A stretch of 64,000 bases of DNA from positions 35,006,244 to 35,070,243 of the forward strand of contig CP092865.1 of assembly GCA_030710605.1 (NCBI GenBank), given 5' to 3'. Shown piece by piece: positions 1-9,943 of this stretch. Under the pieces are notes generated by a model. The model did not search any database. It was given only the letters and a program-made list of their open reading frames with translations, and was not told where the DNA came from. The DNA comes from Cordylochernes scorpioides. Taxonomy: Eukaryota; Arthropoda; Arachnida; Pseudoscorpiones; Chernetidae. A program made the translations under genes and the position numbers. Every line of letters begins with the position of its first letter. The first letter of the stretch is position 1.

Positions 1-999
1 TATATTACATCTAGGTTTTTTATCTAAAAGTTTTATTACCAACAAGTGTTTTTATCTAAAAGTTTTATTATCACTAAGTTTATTATCTTAAAGATTATTT
101 ATCAAAAGAAAGATTTCTACCTATTAATTAAGCAAAAGTCAAAGTTATTGTTATCATTTATCTACATCACACATAACTCAATTTTTATATACACTTTCCT
201 TTTTTACCATTCCTAATAATTTGTACCATAAATTTAAAGTCATATCTATTTCATTTGTCTCTGTTTTTTTTCCTCACATAGTTTTAAACAAGTCTTTTAA
301 TATTAATGCCTGTATAATACACAAATTACTATGTAGTTATCCTCTTTTTTTTTTTTAGATAATTTGGAAAGGAAAAATATTACTAATTATATAATTTTTA
401 TTCAAAATGTAACTCCCAAACATTTGTTAAATTTGGATAACTGATTTTAATTATATTAATTACCAAATAATGAAACATGAACATTATTTCTATATATTGA
501 ATGTATTTAAGAGATTAGAGATCAACTTAATTCGAGATATTTTTAACACTTTCCTAAAAGTAACATTTCAAGTATAGGAGTAAATAAAAATACTTTCAAA
601 GTTTATATTCATGAAGAACTTATATATTTCTATATCAAAGTGAGAATGGCATCATATCCAGAACACAAACCTTAGCCAACAACATATTAGAAGACAGCAC
701 AGTGAAGTTTAGGAAATTAATGTATAGATCAGTGGAGAAAATAAAAAAAAACAAAAATTAAAATAATAAATAATATTTATTAGCGAACAAACAATACCAA
801 AAATTCCTTTCAGGTGAGAAACTAAAGGCATTGGTGAAAAGTTTAAATAAATAAATACTTTAAATAATAAAAAAAAGAGAAAACAAATCAGGAAAGAAAA
901 TTGCAATGCATATGAGATGAAATATTAAGGGAATAATTTAATTTAAAAGACCTCATTAAAAACTACATTTCTAGTTTTATATATATGTGGGTTCAACAC
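1..999. other. AT-rich stretch, no gene recognised
   Basis: I see only AT-rich sequence with short poly-A and poly-T runs. The one open frame in it (709-906, minus) is low-complexity and hydrophobic, and resembles no family I know. Confidence 0.6.
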
Positions 1000-1760
1000 A
1001 TCCTATCCAAGGTTCACAAACGTTAAAAACCATATAGAGCTGTCCGTGCATAATCACAGGTTCTTGTAGCAAGAGACCCACTCTAGAAAAGGTTTGCCTT
1101 TACCCTCATTTATAGTCATAGCAAAACCCAAAAAATATTTTGGCATCGATAGTGTGTCCAACTTTGCTCCATGTCAGTATTTGTGCTTCAAGGACATGTG
1201 CGCACATGCGCTGGATCATCATACCTGCGCCATTGCAAACACTCTGCTTAGGATTAAAAATACTCAGAAGCATGTCTATAGCACCAATCTTAAGATTTAA
1301 CTTGTGTGGAGGCATTCCTGTGGGAATGTCATTGAGAAATTCAGTAGGGTAGTAATTTTGCTTTACAAAGACCCTGATGCAGCAATACGAATATTATTTC
1401 CTGTCTCAGAATCCAAAATATAAAGTTGGACATAAAACGGGGCTCTGTTGTCATGAGGATGAAGGGGCCCGGTAAAAGGCAAAGAGCTATTGTGGCTCTG
1501 AATGTTGATCTGAAAGTACTTAGCCTCCACACTCTTTGAGGTCATTAATTCCCGCATTTCATATGGAAAGGAAGACAAGGCAGGAAGAGGAACTTTCCCT
1601 GGGTTGATGCAGGAGCCACCAACAGTTTCCCCAGGGACATGCAGGGCTGAGCAGTTAGGGCAAACTATATTCAGGCCCCAATAAAATTATCAGTGGGAAC
1701 AGGAGAAACAGGATTAGGGGTGTTGTTCCAGGGTCGAGTCATATAAGCCTTCCTAGCGGT
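1000..1760 (-). pseudogene. Helitron Rep/helicase remnant
   Basis: Reading right to left, about 1580-1700 encodes a Cys-containing segment (CPNCSALHVPGETVGG), followed at 1363-1580 by NIQSHNSS and VQLYILDSETGN. This order matches the N-terminal region of animal Helitron proteins. At 1106-1330 comes PPHKLNLKIGA, a cysteine/asparagine segment, and near 1050 GQLYMV, matching the C-terminal end of the Pif1-type helicase of the same proteins. The Rep HUH domain and the helicase Walker motifs, which should lie between them, are absent, so the copy has a large internal deletion at about 1320-1360. Frames are broken and it cannot be functional. A host Pif1 gene is less likely because the N-terminal part is Helitron-specific. 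The family match is from memory of conserved motifs. Confidence 0.7.
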
Positions 1761-1949
1761 TCAGAAAGTGAGTCTTTCACAGCCCTTTTGAGTCATGACA
1801 GAGCACTGAAAAAAAGGTAAAATAAGAACCAAGCAAAGCAAAACTATTAAATTGTGTAAAGGCCAGAACAGGCATAAAAAGAAATTCTAATCATTTGGAA
1901 AAAAATAATAGAAGACATAAAAATGGAGCGACAAACATATTATTTAATT

Positions 1950-2275
1950 CAACACATCTAGCTGTTATCAAAATGTAAAAAAAAATGTAAATGAAAAACT
2001 GTAACAAAGCTATACTTACAATTATAATAATCTCAATAATTGACTATACTGGCAAATACAACTTGCAACACTCTGGCTGTTATATAAATGTGAAAAATCT
2101 AAATTAAAAACTGTAACAAATCTATACTTACAATTGTGATAAAGTTTTCAACAATTGATAATAATGACATACATATCTCAACCAAACTAACAGTTATCTA
2201 AAAACAACCTAAATGAAAAATTGTAACAAACTATGCTAACAATTGAAATAAAATGAATTAACAATAGATCAGAAA
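1950..2275. repeat. Degenerate ~115-bp tandem repeat, about three copies
   Basis: The blocks TGTTAT..AAATG and AACTGTAACAAA..CTATACTTACAATT recur near 1960-2040, 2077-2150 and 2189-2260, giving a period of about 112-116 bp. Copies have diverged by substitutions and small indels. No coding or terminal repeat structure is visible. The rest of 1761-2810 is AT-rich without a recognisable gene. Confidence 0.6.
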
Positions 2276-2810
2276 TATGAAATATATATTATAAATTAAT
2301 TGAAATTTTTATTAAGACATTTTCAATTTTAATTCAGACATTTTTCATTTTAATTCAGACACTTGGACATTTTATGGAAATATATATATCTGCAAGCTGT
2401 GAGTCACAGCCCCAATATGGAAGGAGCTATGAAGCAAAGTATTTATTATTTTATATACATATTATTAATTTTGATGTTTATATATATGTATTTTATCTCT
2501 CTGCCTAAACTTCCCTCATTGCTTCTCTTGTATTTTATCAATTTCAGTTTTGTGCTTATGCCTTTAATAAATTGCTGCGTCATTCTGAAGTTTGTCTTTC
2601 TTAATTTTCTACATGACAACATTCTTGAAATTGAGTAACTAACACTTATCAGATAGTGTAACATAATCTTATCTGTTTTCTAGTCCTCAAGATAAATAAT
2701 GTTAAAACGCTCTCCAGCGAGTGGTCGTTGTTTTTGAATAGGGTTTCTAGGAAAACTATATGGATACTAATTGGATAGAGCTTAGTTTGATGAGAGAGAG
2801 AGATGAAGAG

Positions 2811-3099
2811 AGTCGGTGGAAGAATGGTTTAAAAAAGTTGGATTTCGACCGCTACAACCTGGGTTCGATTCCCGCATTCGGCACTTTTTTCTGATTAAAA
2901 AAAATGCTCCAATGGCCCCCGATTCTTGCAAAAGTGCAACCCCACCAGTGAGTGCAAGTAAACAAACGGGGCTATGGCATATTTGTAAGTGCAAAGTCGA
3001 ACTACTTTTCACATGTATAGACACAGTAAAAGCAGTCGCCAACTTCTATCCACCATTATCAGAGCCTGTACCACGTGTAATAGGGATAAGCAAAAAATA
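2811..3099 (+). mobile_element. tRNA-derived SINE, copy 1
   Basis: The 5' head (2811-2890) is tRNA-like and contains a pol III B box, GGTTCGATTCC, at about 2860. It is followed by a T run and a non-tRNA body of about 200 bp ending in a TAAGCAAAAAATA tail. The same head, body and tail recur in reverse orientation at 6809-7130, which defines the repeat boundaries. Short open frames over both copies are chance. The head shows an A-box-like TGGTTTAA block but is too degenerate to assign to one tRNA. It would be transcribed by RNA polymerase III and mobilised by a LINE; no partner is proven here. Confidence 0.85.
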
Positions 3100-3159
3100 T
3101 TTCATTGAAAATTAAGATGCCATGAATTAAACTCTGTTAGATGATTTGACAAATTCACT

Positions 3160-3500
3160 CTAGTGAATAATATACTATTGTCTTTTTCTTCTTTCTTATC
3201 TCCACACTGGGTGAAGTAGAATGCGTCTGCCTTTGTCATTAAGACTGGGAGCACTACTCTGTAGCATGCCGACTTAGCTCAAAAGAAATGGCCGCCTCTG
3301 ACATGAGGAACAGACGCCATGTGCAGCTACTCATAACATGGAGTACAAAGGCTTCTCATCCTGTATCCCGGGAACAGGAGCCCCTACAGGGTACTATCAG
3401 CCGGGCCAGCTGAACCCAGGTTTTTTAGTGAGCTTGTTACTTCTCCCCCTCCTCCTTTTTCATCCGGGCTTGGGGACTGGCAAGGACGGAGTTATATACT
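3160..3500. other. GC-richer block of unknown nature
   Basis: This block is clearly richer in G and C than its flanks and ends near GGCAAGGACGGAG. I find no continuous open frame, splice structure or terminal repeat. It may be the end of a retroelement or an old exon, but nothing here decides between them. From 3501 to 3900 the sequence is AT-rich with nothing recognisable. Confidence 0.3.
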
Positions 3501-3900
3501 ATTGTAATATATTTTAATTAATATGAATTGAGAGAGATATATCATTGGAACTTTTTTTTTTCAGAATATTTCATAAAGAAGTTTTAGTAAAAGAGAAAAT
3601 TGCATTAATGCCTGTTTAAAAAGAAAGGAAAACTAATAATTACTATATTGATCAAAATAAATGAATACAATCGGAAAAATGTGAAAAAAAAAAATTAGAA
3701 AAAATAAAGAAAAGGCCAAAAGATTGATTTAAAAACAAACTTTTAAAGAATTTTTGTATAGCGCTTTTTGCTTTTAGACTATAGAACCCTTTTGTGTGCA
3801 TGTCTCTCCTTTTCAAATAAAATAACATTTTGTTCTAAGTCATCTCATCGTTTACTTTAAGATGAACTAGCAGCCGCTTAAGTTACACTAAATCATCCAG

Positions 3901-4560
3901 GTGAAAGCAATCGTATGCAATGCCGAAAACAATATTTGCAATGCATTGAATATGTCTCAGTTACCTTTTGACCGCAATCATGGCCCTTTGAAAATCCCTG
4001 TTGCTATTCTGATGTGCCTGTGGAAGTCGTTTTTATTTGAGTCCTGGGCAACACTATGTTTTATACAAAAGATTCACTACCGTTGTTTAATAGGATGGCT
4101 GTCTGAGGTGTCGATTTTAAGTTTCACATGGGAGGTTGTACTGAATGATTTTTTCTCAAAATCAAAAACCTCCGAGTACTTTTCTAGACATTCTGTAATC
4201 ATTGACTTTTGTTCTTTATTAATCTCTCGTCTACCAGAAATAAAATTTGTTGGCGTCTATCCTCATTAATGTTTGATTGAATTTTCTCGTTTTCAGCTGT
4301 GTCAATACTGTAGATTCCGCTACTTCCAATTTTCCTCAAGTATCCTACAAACATACCAGCTGGGATTATTTGATTCTGAGAAGTCTCATTAGTTACCCAT
4401 ATCTCCCCTCTGCCGTGGTGGAGGTTAATTATGGATAATGATATGACCAATTCTTTTTTTTTTTAAGATGAGATCTTTGCTTCCTTCTATCATTAGATCT
4501 TTTCCACCTCGAATCTCTTCGTTAATAACCGTGATTTTCTTAATAGAGAGAGCTGGAGCA
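3901..4560 (-). pseudogene. Gypsy pol fragment (protease-RT linker)
   Basis: Read on the minus strand, 4560-4200 encodes SIKKITVINEE, HGRGEIWVTN and IIPAGM, then EKYSEVFDFEKKSF and HPIKQR just below 4200. The same blocks in the same order occur in the gypsy element at 15.6-17.1 kb ([38 protein letters not shown]). This is therefore a fragment of the region between protease and reverse transcriptase of a related element. An A10 run near 4455 and a shift near 4200 break the frame. No LTRs are present. Below about 4080 the similarity is lost. Confidence 0.75.
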
Positions 4561-4564
4561 AAAC

Positions 4565-5124
4565 AATCTTTTAACCCTACGGCTGGCCCTCAACGCCCTA
4601 CCACATTCTGACTATCCTGCCTCGAGACGTGCCATCTGTGCCGCCTGTGGGTCGAGCGACGGGTCGCTGACCCACAGATATTGGAGTTGCCGAGCTGTGC
4701 GACCCCAGCTCCGGGAGGTCTTCGTCTCTTGCTAAGTGCCCCTGGATCTGCAGACCTGGCTCTTCGGCGTCGGCCTCCGTCCTGAGGCAATGAAGTTAAC
4801 AAGTGTGGTGAAGGCTACCATCTACAATTACCATATTGGTCTTGAGGTGGGTAACGCCAGCCAACACCTCAACCTGCCTACTCTGTGGGAATGAACTCTT
4901 GAAGTCCATCGGTGGCGGAGTCTTTCCTGCGGTGGGCGCTACCAATTACGACTTGTATATATATTTATATATATGTATATTTATCAATTATTTTATATAT
5001 TTATACCTATTTATTCATATATTTATCCTTATATAATCTTATTTATTCATATTTATATTCATTCTGTATTTAATCTTTTATAATCTTACATGGACATTGT
5101 AATAAATCAGTTTCAATCTCAATA
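4565..5124 (+). mobile_element. 5'-truncated LINE, ORF2 C-terminus and 3' end
   Basis: The start encodes HSDYPASRRAICAACGSS followed by DGSLTHRYWSCRA, a C-x2-C..H..C zinc finger of the kind found at the C-terminus of I/R1-type LINE ORF2 proteins. A short GC-rich tail and a 3' UTR of about 250 bp follow. The 3' end reads AATAAATCAGTTTCAATCTC and stops exactly at a (TC)n tract (5125-5138). The LINE at 18016-19866 ends with almost the same 3' sequence and also abuts (TC)n. Truncation at the 5' side is normal for target-primed reverse transcription. Confidence 0.7.
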
Positions 5125-5138
5125 TCTCTCTCTCTCTC

Positions 5139-6364
5139 GAGGTGCGAGGATGCACAGGCGTCTGCTTCTGCCCCAACTCTAGAGGCTTGAAAAAATTAAA
5201 ACCGCTTCCGAAGAGAATAAGTAAATAATTAATTTTATGGGGGATTTCCCACCCCCGAATCACCAACGGCATTGACTGAAAGCCAATTTCTATCTTTAAC
5301 TGCTGATGCAATTAGCACTTCTCCGGCGACGGAGAAATTTATAACCAACCATCAGCCTGGAACAGGCAAACCATCGACGAGCTGGGCTGATCTTGTCGAT
5401 GGGGAAAACCAACTCCCCATGGAGGAAGATAACAATGGCTTCAAAGTGGAGGCCAGAAGAAAGAGGCCGATGGACTCCAAGGCGGCAAGACGGAAAGCCA
5501 AGAGGGGCTGCGTCCAGGCAGCGGCCGCGAAGCCAACCCCCACCTAAGCCCAGCGCCCAGGTCCAAAGTGCAGGAATGTACGACGGCCCAGAAAAAGCAG
5601 GCGGCGTTTCGAGCCAGGTCGACGCCGGGGAAGGTAGACCAGTGTGTCTTACCTTGAATTCTGCCCAGACTCAGCTAGGCCCAGTATTTTTTGGCGCTGA
5701 ACGCGAAGCTGGGCCTGGGCTCCGTCTATCAGTTGAAGAAAATGAAGGGCACATCCTGGTCGGCCTCTCCAGCGTGCAGCTCGCCATCAAACTAATAGAA
5801 GAAGGTCTGGATATCGAGGGCGGCACCCTGCGGGACTTTCCCCTGAGAAAAAGGACCGAGCGCGTCATGCTGGGCAATGTCCTCGTCTTTGTGGAGGATA
5901 CTTATATCATCACAGCACTTCGGCCCTACGGCCAGGTGACTTCAATCGTCCAGAAGATGATAGAGATGGGCGACTCCTGCTGGGCTGATACCCGTTGGGA
6001 AGCTTTAATCATTCTACGAGACGGAGTGAAGCTCTCCCAGATGCCTGTCCGGCTGGATGCCAAGTCCAAGAGGGTTTTCACCCACGTATACGGGACATAT
6101 GGCATCAAAGGCTCCCTATGCTACAAGTAAGGGCACAAGCGTACCAACTGTCCACGGAAGACCAGCCTGCAGGAAAAAAAGCTGCAGCTCCCTGTGGATG
6201 CTCACTTCCATCAGGTTTTTGCGACCGCGTCACCCAATACCAAACCATTGACTACGCCTACTCGGACCACCGTCCTGATCCAAGTGGGAGACCCAGCTCC
6301 TACAAGACTCCCCTGGGGACCCACGTGAGGACGCCCCACGGCGCGACGGGCATGATTGGTGTGT
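5139..6364 (+). pseudogene. LINE ORF1 (gag-like, zinc knuckle), broken
   Basis: The copy begins with GAGGTGCG directly after the (TC)n tract, as the copy at 18-20 kb begins with GAGCGGCG after its own (TC)n. The coding part runs from about 5270 to 6130, with a frame change near 5540. It encodes an N-terminal polar region, an RRM-like segment (FPLRKRTERVMLGNV..DTYIITALRPYGQV) and the start of a zinc knuckle (CYK-stop-GHKRTNC) cut by TAA at 6128-6130. The role is RNA binding in the LINE RNP. The element ends abruptly near 6364 against a Helitron terminus, so ORF2 is missing. The family resembles the X-element-type gag proteins of arthropod LINEs. Confidence 0.7.
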
Positions 6365-6365
6365 G

Positions 6366-6462
6366 AAGGAGATGGAGCGGGACGTTTCATAAGAGTTTCA
6401 GCGTAGGGGCGAGAAATGCTTTCGGGAAAAACCCGGGGGTTGCTCGGGTCATTTGGCTAATA
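6366..6462 (+). mobile_element. Helitron-like 3' terminus
   Basis: The tail has a GC-rich hairpin (CCCGGGGGTTGCTCGGG, about 6438-6454), eight further bases and CTAA followed by T. This is the Helitron 3' signature: a hairpin about ten bases before CTRR, inserted between A and T. The segment GGAGCGGGACGTTTCA upstream is shared with the second terminus of the same family at 33583-33704. I cannot place a convincing 5' TC end for this copy. Confidence 0.6.
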
Positions 6463-8215
6463 ATTATATAACAACAGCTATAATTATCTGTAACAATAAT
6501 GACTACCTTATCTATATCATTGACTCTATTGGCAAGAAAATCAATTTTATCCGCGCGAAACAAAATAAACTTATATATATAATCCACAACAATTATTACC
6601 TTATTCCCACAAAGATTTTTATCTGCAACAATGAAATATTATCCACAACAACATATTATATCCGCAGCAGTGAAAATTATTCTACAACAATTAGATTTTA
6701 TTCACAGTAATGAAATTTGTCCACAACAATAGCTATCTTATCCAAAAATATATATACTTTAAGAACAGCAATGAAACTTTATCGACAGCAAAGCGACTAC
6801 TTTATACAAAAATGTTTTTTTTTTTTTTGCTTATCCCTAGTACACGTGGTACAGGCCATTATAATCATGGTGGGTAGTTAGCGACTGCTTTTTACTGTAA
6901 GCGCACCACATGTCTATACATGTGAAAGCAGTTCGACTTTGCACTTACAAATGTGCCAGAGCCCCGTTTGGTTACTTGCACTCGCTGGTGGGGTTGGACT
7001 TTTGCAAGAATCGGGGGGCCATTGGAGCATTTTTTTTTTTTTTTTTAAACAGAAAAAAGTGTCCAATGCGGGTTCGAACCCGGGTCGTAGTGGTCGTAAA
7101 CCAAACGGTTTAACCAGCCTTCCACCGACTTTTATACAGCCCAATGATTATCATATTCACAACACAATGGATATTTTTAGGCAACAATGAAACTTCATCA
7201 GCTTAAATGACTCATTTATCTGTAACAATAATAACTCTTGCTCAACCCACAACAATAAGAAATTCATTCACAATAATGACTATTTTTTATTCGCAGCAAT
7301 GAAATTAAACCACATAAATAGCCATATTGTCTACTACAATTTCTATTTTTTCGCTAAAATAAAACTTATGTCATACCAATAACTACTTTATCCGCAACAA
7401 TGTATTTTAAAGCGCAAATGTATTTTTCGACAACAATGAAACCTTATCTACAGTAATGGCTTTTTTCTATCCACAACTTATCCACAATCACTGGTTTATC
7501 TTTAATAATGACTACGTTATTCACTGCATTGACTACTTAATCCGCAACAATGGGATTTAAATCAAATTAATGACTATTTATCCACAACAATGACTATTAT
7601 TGCACGACAATGTCTACTTCATCCGCAAAAATGGAATTTAAATCAAATTAATGACTATTAATTCACAACAATGACTATTAATGCACGACAATGTCTACTT
7701 CATCCGCAACAATGAGATTTAACTAAAATTAATCACCATTTATCCACAACAATGAATATTAATGCACGACAATGTCTACGTCATCCGCAACAATGAGATT
7801 TAACTAAAATTAATCACCATTTATCCACAACAATGACTATTAATGCACAAAAATGTCTACTTCATCCGCAACAATTTGGTTTAACTCAAATTAATGACTT
7901 CACAAATCACCCTTTCATACCTCATCCCAAAAGTTTGAAATAATCGTTATTTCTCCTTGAAATAAATTTTGATTTTTCTTTGAAAAGAAACATAGGCGGG
8001 ATAGTTTTCAAATGTTGTTTTCAAATTAATGACTATTTATCCACGACAATGACTATTAATGCCCGAAAATGTCCACTTCATTCGCAACAATAAGATTTAA
8101 CTCAAATTAATGAATATTTATCCACAACAATGACTACTTCAGCCGGAAAAAACGGAGCTTAATCCAAAACAAAGATTACTTTATTCGCAAAAATGACCTT
8201 TTTTCTGCTAAAAAA
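6463..8215. repeat. ACAACAATG satellite, block 1
   Basis: The stretch is built from ~20-bp modules, each starting ATG and ending near CAACA or CGACA. In the better preserved part (7550-8150) four modules make a higher unit of about 81 bp with the order ATGTCTACTTCATCCGCAACA, ATG(G/A)GATTTAACT.., ATGACTATTTATCCACAACA, ATGACTATTAATGCACGACA. Copies differ by substitutions and missing modules, so this is an old array. Related blocks follow at 12872-13810, 20228-20518 and 24216-26245, so the intervening mobile elements invaded one array. No coding capacity. A SINE interrupts it at 6809-7130. Confidence 0.85.
6809..7130 (-). mobile_element. tRNA-derived SINE, copy 2
   Basis: This is the reverse complement of the SINE at 2811-3099 with the same order: tRNA-like head with B box GGTTCGAAC (about 7070-7080), T-run spacer, body and tail. 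It is flanked by a matching TTTATACA at 6801-6808 and 7131-7138, a likely target-site duplication from LINE-assisted insertion into the satellite. The tail is an A-rich run (T12 on the plus strand) plus a TAAGCAA-like motif. The head is better preserved than in copy 1. Confidence 0.85.
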
Positions 8216-8511
8216 TGTTGTCGAATCTATATAAGGCGTGGATTATTATTAAATAATACGATAAATTAAATGCACAAAAGATTATATTTATTAACTTACA
8301 AAACAATGGGAGAGATATTTAACACATATCTTATATTATATATGTTTAAATTTAAAGAAATATAATAAACAAAACAAACAGTTCTATATAAAAAGGCTTC
8401 AAGACAAATCTAATCACAACAACCAACTCTGGTCAAAAATTAATAATTATATAAATATTTCCAATTTATATAATCTAAATATCTATATATATTTTTAATT
8501 ATAGTCCATCA
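8216..8511 (-). repeat. Copia element 3' LTR
   Basis: This is the left direct repeat, lying 3' in the coding direction. It has TG and CA ends and is preceded on the coding strand by the polypurine tract AAAGGGGGG at about 8513-8522. Confidence 0.92.
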
Positions 8512-8532
8512 AACCCCCCTTTAATTAAAAAT

Positions 8533-9943
8533 TCAGTCCTGTGTAAAGTCCATGTCCATTCCCAGCATCTTGGTCTGGTTCTTTAGGCGGGGACCGGAGA
8601 GGTTCTTGGTTAACAGGTCAGCCTCCTGTTGTTCTGTCCTCACAAAGATTGGTTGAGTTGTTTTCTTCACATATTCATCTTTAATAAAATGGTATTTTCT
8701 ACTAAAGTGTCGCGTTCGGGTATTCTGCTTTTGGTTCTTTATCCAGTCTATAAGTGATTTGCTATCAGTCTTAATTGGTGTGGGCTCTTTAATCAGCTGC
8801 TTCATATTGAGTTCTTCCAATAGGCTGGTGTAGAACTTGATGTCACAAACTCCGTCACAAAATGACAGCAGTTCTGCCTCCATTGTAGACAAAGCAACAA
8901 TCTTCTGTTTTCCACTCTTCCAATTCATCAAATTGTCTCCAATCTTTATGATGTGTCCTCCAAAGGATTTGGCATCTGCGGTGTTGTTCCAGCTAGCATC
9001 TGTAAATGCAGTTAAGTGTCCCATCTGTGATGTTAATTTCAGACACACATTTCTAGTTCCTTTGACATATCTTAGAACTTTCTTCAGTGCTTTCCAGTGT
9101 ATTTCATAAGGCTCCTTGCAGTATTGTGAAAGGTTGCCTATAGCATAGGCTAAATCTGGTCTTGTACCTGTAGACAGATACATCAATGAGCCAATAGCTT
9201 CCTGATATATTTGTGGAGAAAATTTCTTGCTATCCTTGAAATCATCAAGGTTTTCTCCAACTGTTCCGGGTACAAATGAAGCGTTGCAATCACTCATCTT
9301 GAATTTGTCTAATATCTTATCGATGTAGATGTATTGAGACAATGTGATATCTTCATCTTTAACTAGAATCTCGATTCCTAGAAAAGTATTAGAAGTCACT
9401 TTCCTTACGGTAAGGAATTTTGAGATTTGAGTTTGAAAATCATCAATCAATTGTTCTGAGGAAGCAATAACAATAATGTCATCCACATATATTCCTATGC
9501 ATAAATATGCATCCCTTTCTTCCTTGAAATATACACATGGATCACTTATTAATCTTTTCAAATTGATATTTTTCAGGATTTCATCAAATTTTTGATTCCA
9601 GCATCGACCTGTTTGTGGAAGTCCATATATGCTTTTATTTACCAAAAGTACTTTGTCCTTCTCAGTAAATCCTGGTGGCATTTCCATGTAAATTGGTCTT
9701 TCCAGAGTTCCGTTTAAGTAAGCTGTTTTGATGTCGAAGATTCTTATCTTGTATTTGTTAATAGTGGCCAATGACAAGAGTGTTCTAAATGTGCCCATTT
9801 TCATTACAGGACTAAAGCTTTCATCGTAGTCAAGTCCTTGCTTTTGATTGTAGCCAGCAGCAACAAGTCTTGCTTTATAGGTTGGTTCTACATTATCTGG
9901 TGTGTCCTTTATGGAGTATACCCAGTTACTCTTAATTATTTTT
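8533..9943 (-). CDS. Copia pol: reverse transcriptase and RNase H
   Basis: This is the 3' part of the copia polyprotein. It reads SNWVYSIKDTPDNVEPTYKA at the start, then FDIKTAYLNG (RT), the catalytic YVDD box in GIYVDDIIVIASS at about 9470-9500, and RNase H with FTDASW near 9000 and STMEAEL near 8880. The product copies element RNA into DNA inside the virus-like particle and removes the RNA. The frame is +1 relative to the upstream Gag-integrase frame. Removing one A from the A5 run at 9939-9943 joins the two frames into one polyprotein of about 1,310 codons. The break could be a real mutation or a homopolymer read error. No other stop is visible. Confidence 0.9.

Noticed and set aside
709..906. 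65-codon hydrophobic ORF
   Set aside because: Low-complexity Phe/Leu/Ile run from AT-rich DNA with no conserved neighbour.
2363..2638. 91-codon hydrophobic ORF
   Set aside because: AT-rich, Leu/Ile/Tyr-dominated, overlapped by an equally long ORF on the other strand. No family features.
3901..4269. 122-codon plus-strand ORF
   Set aside because: It is the shadow of a gypsy pol fragment on the minus strand, which matches another element in the window by motif and order.
6463..8215. CRISPR-like regular repeats
   Set aside because: The modules have no unique spacers of constant length, are diverged and adjoin eukaryotic elements. It is satellite DNA.
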